Of a stretch of DNA of 64,000 bases, positions 12,645 through 24,640 are shown piece by piece (position 1 is the first letter of the stretch; each line of letters starts with the position of its first letter). The stretch covers positions 21,958,688-22,022,687 of the forward strand of contig OZ059895.1 in the NCBI GenBank assembly GCA_964057225.1, in the 5' to 3' direction. The position numbers and the translations under genes are program-made. Below the pieces are notes generated by a model. It was not told the origin of the DNA. It ran no database searches and saw only the letters and a list, made by a program, of their open reading frames with translations. The DNA is from Auanema rhodensis (Eukaryota > Nematoda > Chromadorea > Rhabditida > Rhabditidae).

Positions 12645-12730
12645 AAACAAGCAATAAAAGCAGAGAAACAATGAAATTCAATGCTTTTTAACAATGAAAA
12701 ACAAAGAAACAATGAAATTCAATGCTTTTT
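12645..12730 (-). repeat. Local rearrangement inside satellite A with a 26-bp direct repeat
   Basis: The expected unit is replaced by scrambled sequence containing two copies of a 26-bp segment beginning AGAAACAATGAAATTC, at 12664-12689 and 12705-12730, spaced 41 bp. Compared with the preceding 540-bp HOR copies, the net gain is 41 bp, equal to the spacing of the duplicate. Short phrases such as CAATAAACAAGCAATAAAAG look like patches from neighbouring monomer segments, as expected from template switching. Confidence 0.8.
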
Positions 12731-13130
12731 CAAACGAAAAAATAATTCATGTTAGATTTAAATGAATTTGTTGTAAGATGATGAAAAATCTCATAAAAAG
12801 TGAAAACCAGCTAGGGCAGTAAACACAGCACATGTAGTAGCAAAAATCTTAAAACAAACGAAGCAATAATCAAATCCAATATTACAAGAAACAATGAAAT
12901 TCAATGCTTTTTAAAACGAAAAAATAATTCATGTTAGATTTAAATGAATTTGTTGTAAGATGATGAAAAATCTCATAAAAAGTGAAAACCAGCTAGAGCA
13001 GTAAACACAGGACATGCAGAAGCAAAATCTTAAAACAAACGAAGCAATAATCAAATCCAATATTACAAGAAACAATGAAATTCAATGCTTTTTAAAACGA
13101 AAAAATAATTCATGTTAGATTTAAATGAAT

Positions 13131-13145
13131 TTGTTGTTTTATTGA
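13131..13145. other. Direct junction between satellite A and satellite B
   Basis: Satellite A (reverse) can be followed through TTGTTGT ending at 13137. Satellite B begins at 13137 with TTTTATTGATATTGG. One T is shared, and both families have TTGTT-like sequence at this point, so short homology could have guided the join. No unique sequence, transposon end or target-site duplication is visible. Confidence 0.9.
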
Positions 13146-13206
13146 TATTGGTGCATGGTAACCATGACTTTGAAATTTACGTGAACTTTAATTTATGCTA
13201 ATTAAG

Positions 13207-14262
13207 TGAACTCATGATGTGCACTTGGTATGTAACTCGCTTCACGTGAAAGATAAAGGGATGCGGTTTTCAAAATTAGATTCCCCATGTCCATATTAGT
13301 CTAAAAACAAATTTTTATTGATATTGGTGGATGGTAACCATGACTTTGAAATTTACGTGAACTTTAATTTATGCTAATTAAGTGCACACATGATGTGCAC
13401 TTGGTATGTAACTCGCTTCACGTGAAAGATAAAGGGATGCGGTTTTCAAAATTAGATTTCGCATGTCCATATTAGTCTAAAAACAAATTGTTATTGATAT
13501 TGGTGCATGGTAACCATGACTTTAAAATTTACGTGAACTTTAATTTATGCTAATTAAGTGTACACATGATGTGCACTTGGTATGTAACTCGCTTCAAGTC
13601 AAAGATAAAGAGATGCGGTTTTCAAAATTAGATTCCCCATGTCCATATAAGTCTAAAAACAAATTTTTATTGATATTGGTGCATGGTAACCATGACTTTA
13701 AAATTTACGTGAACTTCAATTTATGCTAATTAAGTGAACTCATGATGTGCACTTGGTATGTAACTCGCTTCACGTGAAAGATAAAGGGATGCGGTTTTCA
13801 AAATTAGATTTCCCATGTCCATATTAGTCTAAAAACAAATTTTTATTGATATTGGTGGATGGTAACCATGACTTTGAAATTTACGTGAACTTTAATTTAT
13901 GCTAATTAAGTGCACACATGATGTGCACTTGGTATGTAACTCGCTTCACGTGAAAGATAAAGGGATGCGGTTTTCAAAATTAGATTTCGCATGTCCATAT
14001 TAGTCTAAAAACAAATTTTTATTGATATTGGTGCATGGTAACCATGACTTTGAAATTTACGTGAACTTCAATTTATGCTAATTAAGTGTACACGTGATGT
14101 GCACTTGGTATGTAACTCGCTTCAAGTCAAAGATAAAGAGATGCGGTTTTCAAAATTAGATTCCCCATGTCCATATAAGTCTAAAAACAAATTTTTATTG
14201 ATATTGGTGCATGGTAACCATGACTTTAAAATTTACGTGAACTTCAATTTATGCTAATTAAG
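13207..14262 (+). repeat. Three-monomer (528-bp) tandem duplication at the start of satellite B
   Basis: The rare AAGTGAACTCATG variant occurs at 13205 and 13733, and the following GTGCACACATG unit and TATAAGTC unit repeat with the same 528-bp spacing. The block lies immediately beside the A/B junction. Confidence 0.8.
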
Positions 14263-14296
14263 TGTACACGTGATGTGCACTTGGTATGTAACTCGC

Positions 14297-14306
14297 TTCA
14301 CGTGAA
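14297..14306. repeat. TTCACGTGAA palindrome at the variable site of satellite B
   Basis: This unit shows the palindromic state of the variable site, a perfect 10-bp inverted repeat around CACGTG, an E-box/G-box type core. Other units read TTCACGTCAA, TTCAAGTGAA or TTCAAGTCAA at the same place and are not palindromic. The state tends to travel with other variants: in B1 the CACGTG form is often followed by AAAGGGATGCGG, and the others by AAAGAGATGCGG. Confidence 0.75.
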
Positions 14307-15141
14307 AGATAAAGGGATGCGGTTTCCAAAATTAGATTTCGCATGTCCATATTAGTCTAAAAACAAATTTTTATTGATATTGGTGCATGGTAACCATGAC
14401 TTTGAAATTTACGTGAACTTTAATTTATGCTAATTAAGTGTACACATGATGTGCACTTGGTATGTAACTCGCTTCAAGTGAAAGATAAAGAGATGCGGTT
14501 TCCAAAATTAGATTTCGCATGTCCATATTAGTCTAAAAACAAATTTTTATTGATATTGGTGCATGGTAACCATGACTTTAAAATTTACGTGAACTTTAAT
14601 TTATGCTAATTTAGTGTACACATGATGTGCACTTGGTATGTAACTCGCTTCACGTCAAAGATAAAGAGATGCGGTTTTCAAAATTAGATTCCCCATGTCC
14701 ATATTAGTCTAAAAACAAATTTTTATTGATATTGGTGGATGGTAACCATGACTTTGAAATTTACGTGAACTTTAATTTATGCTAATTAAGTGCACACATG
14801 ATGTGCACTTGGTATGTAACTCGCTTCACGTGAAAGATAAAGGGATGCGGTTTTCAAAATTAGATTTCGCATGTCCATATTAGTCTAAAAACAAATTGTT
14901 ATTGATATTGGTGCATGGTAACCATGACTTTAAAATTTACGTGAACTTTAATTTATGCTAATTAAGTGTACACATGATGTGCACTTGGTATGTAACCCGC
15001 TTCAAGTGAAAGATAAAGAGATGCGGTTTTCAAAATTAGATTTCGCATGTCCATATTAGTCTAAAAACAAATTTTTATTGATATTGGTGCATGGTAACCA
15101 TGACTTTGAAATTTACGTGAACTTTAATTTATGCTAATTAA

Positions 15142-15160
15142 GTGTACACGTGATGTGCAC
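15142..15160. repeat. Cluster of short palindromes in satellite B
   Basis: GTGTACAC, CACGTG and GTGCAC overlap or adjoin within 19 bp. GTGCAC is kept in most monomers, with GTGCGC as a frequent variant after 46 kb. The CACGTG member exists only where the unit reads TACACGTGATG; units reading TACACATGATG lose it. A role as a protein-binding site is possible but unproven. Confidence 0.7.
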
Positions 15161-15265
15161 TTGGTATGTAACTCGCTTCACGTCAAAGATAAAGAGATGC
15201 GGTTTTCAAAATTAGATTTCGCATGTCCATATAAGTCTAAAAACAAATTTTTATTGATATTGGTG

Positions 15266-15278
15266 CATGGTAACCATG
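15266..15278. repeat. Dyad CATGG-TAA-CCATG in satellite B
   Basis: Five-base inverted arms flank TAA. The motif is kept in the great majority of monomers across the array, with occasional one-arm or spacer variants (GATGGTAACCATG, CATGGTAATCATG, CATGGTAACTATG, CATGGCAACCATG, CATGATAACCATG). Dyad symmetries are a known feature of some centromeric satellites that lack a CENP-B box; whether this one matters is inference. Confidence 0.75.
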
Positions 15279-15283
15279 ACTTT

Positions 15284-18200
15284 GAAATTTACGTGAACTT
15301 TAATTTATGCTAATTAAGTGTACACGTGATGTGCACTTGGTATGTAACTCGCTTCAAGTCAAAGATAAAGAGATGCGGTTTTCAAAATTAGATTCCCCAT
15401 GTCCATATAAGTCTAAAAACAAATTTTTATTGATATTGGTGCATGGTAACCATGACTTTAAAATTTACGTGAACTTCAATTTATGCTAATTAAGTGTACA
15501 CGTGATGTGCACTTGGTATGTAACTCGCTTCACGTGAAAGATAAAGGGATGCGGTTTCCAAAATTAGATTTCGCATGTCCATATTAGTCTAAAAACAAAT
15601 TTTTATTGATATTGGTGCATGGTAACCATGACTTTGAAATTTACGTGAACTTTAATTTATGCTAATTAAGTGTACACATGATGTGCACTTGGTATGTAAC
15701 TCGCTTCAAGTGAAAGATAAAGAGATGCGGTTTCCAAAATTAGATTTCGCATGTCCATATTAGTCTAAAAACAAATTTTTATTGATATTGGTGCATGGTA
15801 ACCATGACTTTAAAATTTACGTGAACTTTAATTTATGCTAATTAAGTGTACACATGATGTGCACTTGGTATGTAACTCGCTTCACGTCAAAGATAAAGAG
15901 ATGCGGTTTTCAAAATTAGATTCCCCATGTCCATATTAGTCTAAAAACAAATTTTTATTAATATTGGTGCATGGTAACCATGACTTTAAAATTTACGTGA
16001 ACTTCAATTTATGCTAATTAAGTGTACACGTGATGTGCACTTGGTATGTAACTCGCTTCACGTGAAAGATAAAGGGATGCGGTTTCCAAAATTAGATTTC
16101 GCATGTCCATATTAGTCTAAAAACAAATTTTTATTGATATTGGTGCATGGTAACCATGACTTTGAAATTTACGTGAACTTTAATTTATGCTAATTAAGTG
16201 TACACATGATGTGCACTTGGTATGTAACTCGCTTCAAGTGAAAGATAAAGAGATGCGGTTTCCAAAATTAGATTTCGCATGTCCATATTAGTCTAAAAAC
16301 AAATTTTTATTGATATTGGTGCATGGTAACCATGACTTTAAAATTTACGTGAACTTTAATTTATGCTAATTTAGTGTACACATGATGTGCACTTGGTATG
16401 TAACTCGCTTCACGTCAAAGATAAAGAGATGCGGTTTTCAAAATTAGATTCCCCATGTCCATATTAGTCTAAAAACAAATTTTTATTGATATTGGTGGAT
16501 GGTAACCATGACTTTGAAATTTACGTGAACTTTAATTTATGCTAATTAAGTGCACACATGATGTGCACTTGGTATGTAACTCGCTTCACGTGAAAGATAA
16601 AGGGATGCGGTTTTCAAAATTAGATTTCGCATGTCCATATTAGTCTAAAAACAAATTGTTATTGATATTGGTGCATGGTAACCATGACTTTAAAATTTAC
16701 GTGAACTTTAATTTATGCTAATTAAGTGTACACATGATGTGCACTTGGTATGTAACCCGCTTCAAGTGAAAGATAAAGAGATGCGGTTTTCAAAATTAGA
16801 TTTCGCATGTCCATATTAGTCTAAAAACAAATTTTTATTGATATTGGTGCATGGTAACCATGACTTTGAAATTTACGTGAACTTTAATTTATGCTAATTA
16901 AGTGTACACGTGATGTGCACTTGGTATGTAACTCGCTTCACGTCAAAGATAAAGAGATGCGGTTTTCAAAATTAGATTTCGCATGTCCATATAAGTCTAA
17001 GAACAAATTTTTATTGATATTGGTGCATGGTAACCATGACTTTGAAATTTACGTGAACTTTAATTTATGCTAATTAAGTGTACACATGCTGTGCACTTGG
17101 TATGTAACTCGCTTCACGTCAAAGATAAAGAGATGCGGTTTTCAAAATTAGATTTCGCATGTCCATATAAGTCTAAAAACAAATTTTTATTGATATTGGT
17201 GCATGGTAACCATGACTTTAAAATTTACGTGAACTTTAATTTATGCTAATTTAGTGTACACATGATGTGCACTTGGTATGTAACTCGCTTCACGTCAAAG
17301 ATAAAGAGATGCGGTTTTCAAAATTAGATTCCCCATGTCCATATTAGTCTAAAAACAAATTTTTATTGATATTGGTGGATGGTAACCATGACTTTGAAAT
17401 TTACGTGAACTTTAATTTATGCTAATTAAGTGCACACATGATGTGCACTTGGTATGTAACTCGCTTCACGTGAAAGATAAAGGGATGCGGTTTTCAAAAT
17501 TAGATTTCGCATGTCCATATTAGTCTAAAAACAAATTGTTATTGATATTGGTGCATGGTAACCATGACTTTAAAATTTACGTGAACTTTAATTTATGCTA
17601 ATTAAGTGTACACATGATGTGCACTTGGTATGTAACTCGCTTCACGTCAAAGATAAAGAGATGCGGTTTTCAAAATTAGATTCCCCATGTCCATATTAGT
17701 CTAAAAACAAATTTTTATTGATATTGGTGGATGGTAACCATGACTTTGAAATTTACGTGAACTTTAATTTATGCTAATTAAGTGCACACATGATGTGCAC
17801 TTGGTATGTAACTCGCTTCACGTCAAAGATAAAGGGATGCGGTTTTCAAAATTAGATTCCCCATGTCCATATTAGTCTAAAAACAAATTTTTATTGATAT
17901 TGGTGGATGGTAACCATGACTTTGAAATTTACGTGAACTTTAATTTATGCTAATTAAGTGCACACATGATGTGCACTTGGTATGTAACTCGCTTCACGTG
18001 AAAGATAAAGGGATGCGGTTTTCAAAATTAGATTTCGCATGTCCATATTAGTCTAAAAACAAATTTTTATTGATATTGGTGGATGGTAATCATGACTTTG
18101 AAATTTACGTGAACTTTAATTTATGCTAATTAAGTGCACACATGATGTGCACTTGGTATGTAACTCGCTTCACGTCAAAGATAAAGAGATGCGGTTTTCA

Positions 18201-18451
18201 AAATTAGATTCCCCATGTCCATATTAGTCTAAAAACAAATTTTTATTGATATTGGTGGATGGTAACCATGACTTTGAAATTTACGTGAACTTTAATTTAT
18301 GCTAATTAAGTGCACACATGATGTGCACTTGGTATGTAACTCGCTTCACGTGAAAGATAAAGGGATGCGGTTTTCAAAATTAGATTTCGCATGTCCATAT
18401 TAGTCTAAAAACAAATTTTTATTGATATTGGTGCATGGTAACCATGACTTT
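15284..18451 (+). repeat. 18-monomer (3168-bp) tandem duplication, copy 1
   Basis: This segment repeats directly as the next 3168 bp. The pair shares all distinctive variants, including TGTAACCCGC (16754/19922), TAATCATGAC (18087/21255), the CATGCTG unit (17067/20235) and TTATTAATATT (15956/19124). Reading by eye I noticed one difference, G at 17001 against A at 20169. It contains an internal copy of the six-monomer block at 16011-17066. Confidence 0.9.
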
Positions 18452-21400
18452 AAAATTTACGTGAACTTTAATTTATGCTAATTAAGTGTACACGTGATGT
18501 GCACTTGGTATGTAACTCGCTTCAAGTCAAAGATAAAGAGATGCGGTTTTCAAAATTAGATTCCCCATGTCCATATAAGTCTAAAAACAAATTTTTATTG
18601 ATATTGGTGCATGGTAACCATGACTTTAAAATTTACGTGAACTTCAATTTATGCTAATTAAGTGTACACGTGATGTGCACTTGGTATGTAACTCGCTTCA
18701 CGTGAAAGATAAAGGGATGCGGTTTCCAAAATTAGATTTCGCATGTCCATATTAGTCTAAAAACAAATTTTTATTGATATTGGTGCATGGTAACCATGAC
18801 TTTGAAATTTACGTGAACTTTAATTTATGCTAATTAAGTGTACACATGATGTGCACTTGGTATGTAACTCGCTTCAAGTGAAAGATAAAGAGATGCGGTT
18901 TCCAAAATTAGATTTCGCATGTCCATATTAGTCTAAAAACAAATTTTTATTGATATTGGTGCATGGTAACCATGACTTTAAAATTTACGTGAACTTTAAT
19001 TTATGCTAATTAAGTGTACACATGATGTGCACTTGGTATGTAACTCGCTTCACGTCAAAGATAAAGAGATGCGGTTTTCAAAATTAGATTCCCCATGTCC
19101 ATATTAGTCTAAAAACAAATTTTTATTAATATTGGTGCATGGTAACCATGACTTTAAAATTTACGTGAACTTCAATTTATGCTAATTAAGTGTACACGTG
19201 ATGTGCACTTGGTATGTAACTCGCTTCACGTGAAAGATAAAGGGATGCGGTTTCCAAAATTAGATTTCGCATGTCCATATTAGTCTAAAAACAAATTTTT
19301 ATTGATATTGGTGCATGGTAACCATGACTTTGAAATTTACGTGAACTTTAATTTATGCTAATTAAGTGTACACATGATGTGCACTTGGTATGTAACTCGC
19401 TTCAAGTGAAAGATAAAGAGATGCGGTTTCCAAAATTAGATTTCGCATGTCCATATTAGTCTAAAAACAAATTTTTATTGATATTGGTGCATGGTAACCA
19501 TGACTTTAAAATTTACGTGAACTTTAATTTATGCTAATTTAGTGTACACATGATGTGCACTTGGTATGTAACTCGCTTCACGTCAAAGATAAAGAGATGC
19601 GGTTTTCAAAATTAGATTCCCCATGTCCATATTAGTCTAAAAACAAATTTTTATTGATATTGGTGGATGGTAACCATGACTTTGAAATTTACGTGAACTT
19701 TAATTTATGCTAATTAAGTGCACACATGATGTGCACTTGGTATGTAACTCGCTTCACGTGAAAGATAAAGGGATGCGGTTTTCAAAATTAGATTTCGCAT
19801 GTCCATATTAGTCTAAAAACAAATTGTTATTGATATTGGTGCATGGTAACCATGACTTTAAAATTTACGTGAACTTTAATTTATGCTAATTAAGTGTACA
19901 CATGATGTGCACTTGGTATGTAACCCGCTTCAAGTGAAAGATAAAGAGATGCGGTTTTCAAAATTAGATTTCGCATGTCCATATTAGTCTAAAAACAAAT
20001 TTTTATTGATATTGGTGCATGGTAACCATGACTTTGAAATTTACGTGAACTTTAATTTATGCTAATTAAGTGTACACGTGATGTGCACTTGGTATGTAAC
20101 TCGCTTCACGTCAAAGATAAAGAGATGCGGTTTTCAAAATTAGATTTCGCATGTCCATATAAGTCTAAAAACAAATTTTTATTGATATTGGTGCATGGTA
20201 ACCATGACTTTGAAATTTACGTGAACTTTAATTTATGCTAATTAAGTGTACACATGCTGTGCACTTGGTATGTAACTCGCTTCACGTCAAAGATAAAGAG
20301 ATGCGGTTTTCAAAATTAGATTTCGCATGTCCATATAAGTCTAAAAACAAATTTTTATTGATATTGGTGCATGGTAACCATGACTTTAAAATTTACGTGA
20401 ACTTTAATTTATGCTAATTTAGTGTACACATGATGTGCACTTGGTATGTAACTCGCTTCACGTCAAAGATAAAGAGATGCGGTTTTCAAAATTAGATTCC
20501 CCATGTCCATATTAGTCTAAAAACAAATTTTTATTGATATTGGTGGATGGTAACCATGACTTTGAAATTTACGTGAACTTTAATTTATGCTAATTAAGTG
20601 CACACATGATGTGCACTTGGTATGTAACTCGCTTCACGTGAAAGATAAAGGGATGCGGTTTTCAAAATTAGATTTCGCATGTCCATATTAGTCTAAAAAC
20701 AAATTGTTATTGATATTGGTGCATGGTAACCATGACTTTAAAATTTACGTGAACTTTAATTTATGCTAATTAAGTGTACACATGATGTGCACTTGGTATG
20801 TAACTCGCTTCACGTCAAAGATAAAGAGATGCGGTTTTCAAAATTAGATTCCCCATGTCCATATTAGTCTAAAAACAAATTTTTATTGATATTGGTGGAT
20901 GGTAACCATGACTTTGAAATTTACGTGAACTTTAATTTATGCTAATTAAGTGCACACATGATGTGCACTTGGTATGTAACTCGCTTCACGTCAAAGATAA
21001 AGGGATGCGGTTTTCAAAATTAGATTCCCCATGTCCATATTAGTCTAAAAACAAATTTTTATTGATATTGGTGGATGGTAACCATGACTTTGAAATTTAC
21101 GTGAACTTTAATTTATGCTAATTAAGTGCACACATGATGTGCACTTGGTATGTAACTCGCTTCACGTGAAAGATAAAGGGATGCGGTTTTCAAAATTAGA
21201 TTTCGCATGTCCATATTAGTCTAAAAACAAATTTTTATTGATATTGGTGGATGGTAATCATGACTTTGAAATTTACGTGAACTTTAATTTATGCTAATTA
21301 AGTGCACACATGATGTGCACTTGGTATGTAACTCGCTTCACGTCAAAGATAAAGAGATGCGGTTTTCAAAATTAGATTCCCCATGTCCATATTAGTCTAA

Positions 21401-21584
21401 AAACAAATTTTTATTGATATTGGTGGATGGTAACCATGACTTTGAAATTTACGTGAACTTTAATTTATGCTAATTAAGTGCACACATGATGTGCACTTGG
21501 TATGTAACTCGCTTCACGTGAAAGATAAAGGGATGCGGTTTTCAAAATTAGATTTCGCATGTCCATATTAGTCTAAAAACAAAT
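18452..21584 (+). repeat. 18-monomer (3168-bp) tandem duplication, copy 2
   Basis: Follows copy 1 without a gap. The match ends at 21585, where this copy has AAATTGTTATT and the equivalent position 18417 has AAATTTTTATT. Near identity over about 3.1 kb implies a very recent event, or an assembly duplication that reads would have to exclude. Confidence 0.9.
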
Positions 21585-22190
21585 TGTTATTGATATTGGT
21601 GCATGGTAACCATGACTTTAAAATTTACGTGAACTTTAATTTATGCTAATTGAGTGTACACATGATGTGCACTTGGTATGTAACTCGCTTCAAGTGAAAG
21701 ATAAAGAGATGCGGTTTTCAAAATTAGATTTCGCATGTCCATATTAGTCTAAAAACAAATTTTTATTGATATTGGTGCATGGTAACCATGACTTTGAAAT
21801 TTACGTGAACTTTAATTTATGCTAATTAAGTGTACACGTGATGTGCACTTGGTATGTAACTCGCTTCACGTCAAAGATAAAGAGATGCGGTTTTCAAAAT
21901 TAGATTTCGCATGTCCATATAAGTCTAAAAACAAATTTTTATTGATATTGGTGCATGGTAACCATGACTTTGAAATTTACGTGAACTTTAATTTATGCTA
22001 ATTAAGTGTACACATGCTGTGCACTTGGTATGTAACTCGCTTCACGTCAAAGATAAAGAGATGCGGTTTTCAAAATTAGATTCCCCATGTCCATATTAGT
22101 CTAAAAACAAATTTTTATTAATATTGGTGCATGGTAACCATGACTTTGAAATTTACGTGAACTTTAATTTATGCTAATTAAGTGTACACG

Positions 22191-24640
22191 TGATGTGCAC
22201 TTGGTATGTAACTTGCTTCACGTGAAAGATAAAGAGATGCGGTTTTCAAAATTAGATTTCGCATGTCCATATTAGTCTAAAAACAAATTTTTATTGATAT
22301 TGGTGCATGGTAACCATGACTTTGAAATTTACGTGAACTTTAATTTATGCTAATTAAGTGTACACATGATGTGCACTTGGTATGTAACTCGCTTCAAGTG
22401 AAAGATAAAGAGATGCGGTTTTCAAAATTAGATTTCGCATGTCCATATTAGTCTAAAAACAAATTTTTATTGATATTGGTGCATGGTAACCATGACTTTA
22501 AAATTTACGTGAACTTTAATTTATGCTAATTTAGTGTACACATGATGTGCACTTGGTATGTAACTCGCTTCACGTCAAAGATAAAGAGATGCGGTTTTCA
22601 AAATTAGATTCCCCATGTCCATATTAGTCTAAAAACAAATTTTTATTGATATTGGTGGATGGTAACCATGACTTTGAAATTTACGTGAACTTTAATTTAT
22701 GCTAATTAAGTGCACACATGATGTGCACTTGGTATGTAACTCGCTTCACGTGAAAGATAAAGGGATGCGGTTTTCAAAATTAGATTTCGCATGTCCATTT
22801 TAGTCTAAAAACAAATTGTTATTGATATTGGTGCATGGTAACCATGACTTTGAAATTTACGTGAACTTTAATTTATGCTAATTAAGTGTACACATGATGT
22901 GCACTTGGTATGTAACTCGCTTCAAGTGAAAGATAAAGAGATGCGGTTTCCAAAATTAGATTTCGCATGTCCATATTAGTCTAAAAACAAATTTTTATTG
23001 ATATTGGTGCATGGTAACCATGACTTTAAAATTTACGTGAACTTTAATTTATGCTAATTAAGTGTACACATGATGTGCACTTGGTATGTAACTCGCTTCA
23101 CGTCAAAGATAAAGAGATGCGGTTTTCAAAATTAGATTCCCCATGTCCATATTAGTCTAAAAACAAATTTTTATTGATATTGGTGGATGGTAATCATGAC
23201 TTTGAAATTTACGTGAACTTTAATTTATGCTAATTAAGTGCACACATGATGTGCACTTGGTATGTAACTCGCTTCACGTCAAAGATAAAGAGATGCGGTT
23301 TTCAAAATTAGATTCCCCATGTCCATATTAGTCTAAAAACAAATTTTTATTGATATTGGTGGATGGTAACCATGACTTTGAAATTTACGTGAACTTTAAT
23401 TTATGCTAATTAAGTGCACACATGATGTGCACTTGGTATGTAACTCGCTTCACGTGAAAGATAAAGGGATGCGGTTTTCAAAATTAGATTTCGCATGTCC
23501 ATATTAGTCTAAAAACAAATTGTTATTGATATTGGTGCATGGTAACCATGACTTTAAAATTTACGTGAACTTTAATTTATGCTAATTAAGTGTACACATG
23601 ATGTGCACTTGGTATGTAACTCGCTTCAAGTGAAAGATAAAGAGATGCGGTTTTCAAAATTAGATTTCGCATGTCCATATTAGTCTAAAAACAAATTTTT
23701 ATTGATATTGGTGCATGGTAACCATGACTTTGAAATTTACGTGAACTTTAATTTATGCTAATTAAGTGTACACGTGATGTGCACTTGGTATGTAACTCGC
23801 TTCACGTCAAAGATAAAGAGATGCGGTTTTCAAAATTAGATTTCGCATGTCCATATAAGTCTAAAAACAAATTTTTATTGATATTGGTGCATGGTAACCA
23901 TGACTTTGAAATTTACGTGAACTTTAATTTATGCTAATTAAGTGTACACATGCTGTGCACTTGGTATGTAACTCGCTTCACGTCAAAGATAAAGAGATGC
24001 GGTTTTCAAAATTAGATTTCGCATGTCCATATAAGTCTAAAAACAAATTTTTATTGATATTGGTGCATGGTAACCATGACTTTAAAATTTACGTGAACTT
24101 TAATTTATGCTAATTTAGTGTACACATGATGTGCACTTGGTATGTAACTCGCTTCACGTCAAAGATAAAGAGATGCGGTTTTCAAAATTAGATTCCCCAT
24201 GTCCATATTAGTCTAAAAACAAATTTGTATTGATATTGGTGGATGGTAACCATGACTTTGAAATTTACGTGAACTTTAATTTATGCTAATTAAGTGCACA
24301 CATGATGTGCACTTGGTATGTAACTCGCTTCACGTCAAAGATAAAGAGATGCGGTTTTCAAAATTAGATTCCCCATGTCCATATTAGTCTAAAAACAAAT
24401 TGTTATTGATATTGGTGCATGGTAACCATGACTTTAAAATTTACGTGAACTTTAATTTATGCTAATTAAGTGTACACATGATGTGCACTTGGTATGTAAC
24501 TCGCTTCAAGTGAAAGATAAAGAGATGCGGTTTTCAAAATTAGATTTCGCATGTCCATATTAGTCTAAAAACAAATTTTTATTGATATTGGTGCATGGTA
24601 ACCATGACTTTGAAATTTACGTGAACTTTAATTTATGCTA
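22191..24640 (+). repeat. 14-monomer block, copy 1 (paired with 25359-27808)
   Basis: Shares with the segment 3168 bp downstream the AACTTGCTTCACG variant (22213/25381), CCATTTTAGTC (22795/25963), TAATCATG (23190/26358) and AAATTTGTATTG (24223/27391). Differences noticed include 24402/27570 and the CTAGC change at about 27141. The 18-monomer spacing equals that of the preceding duplication although the segment is different. Confidence 0.85.

Larger units (their letters stand above)
7433..13137 (-). repeat. Satellite A tandem array, reverse orientation
   Basis: About 32 monomers of the same family as 1-7396, read on the opposite strand. The same subtypes appear (12-bp palindrome form, long and short variable segments), but in a different order, so the arm is not a base-for-base mirror of the forward arm. 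One variant is common here and seen only once in the forward arm (near 2930): a 1-bp deletion giving CAAGAACAATG, near 7804, 8521, 9780, 10144, 11039 and 11402. The forward subtype marked by ATCGG was not seen here. The array ends by direct contact with satellite B. Confidence 0.96.
14251..15306 (+). repeat. Six-monomer block, copy 1 (paired with 16011-17066)
   Basis: The rare TGTAACCCGC variant at about 14994 and the TAATTTAGTG variant at about 14609 recur at about 16754 and 16369, an offset of 1760 bp (10 monomers). The order of the intervening variants matches. Confidence 0.78.
15131..15306 (+). repeat. Reference 176-bp satellite B monomer
   Basis: A representative unit with GTGTACAC at 15142-15149, overlapping CACGTG at 15147-15152, GTGCAC at 15155-15160, the variable site reading CACGTC at 15179-15184, and CATGG-TAA-CCATG at 15266-15278. 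It carries TATAAGTC rather than TATTAGTC, which opens a 60-codon frame that runs 7 bases into the next unit. I treat that frame as non-coding. Confidence 0.95.

Noticed and set aside
1-13137. CENP-B-box-like sequence TTTCGTTTTAAAAAGC in satellite A
   Set aside because: It matches the first half of the core pattern (TTCG, four bases, A) but lacks the CGGG half in every monomer read, so it is not a CENP-B box.
1-13137. Satellite A arms as one perfect palindrome
   Set aside because: The order of subtypes differs between the arms, and the reverse arm has variants rare or absent in the forward arm. It is an inverted pair of arrays, not a base-for-base palindrome.
14297-14306. CACGTG palindrome as a promoter element
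   Set aside because: The core matches bHLH/bZIP sites, but there is no associated TATA, transcript or gene, and six-base palindromes arise readily. It is reported as sequence structure only.
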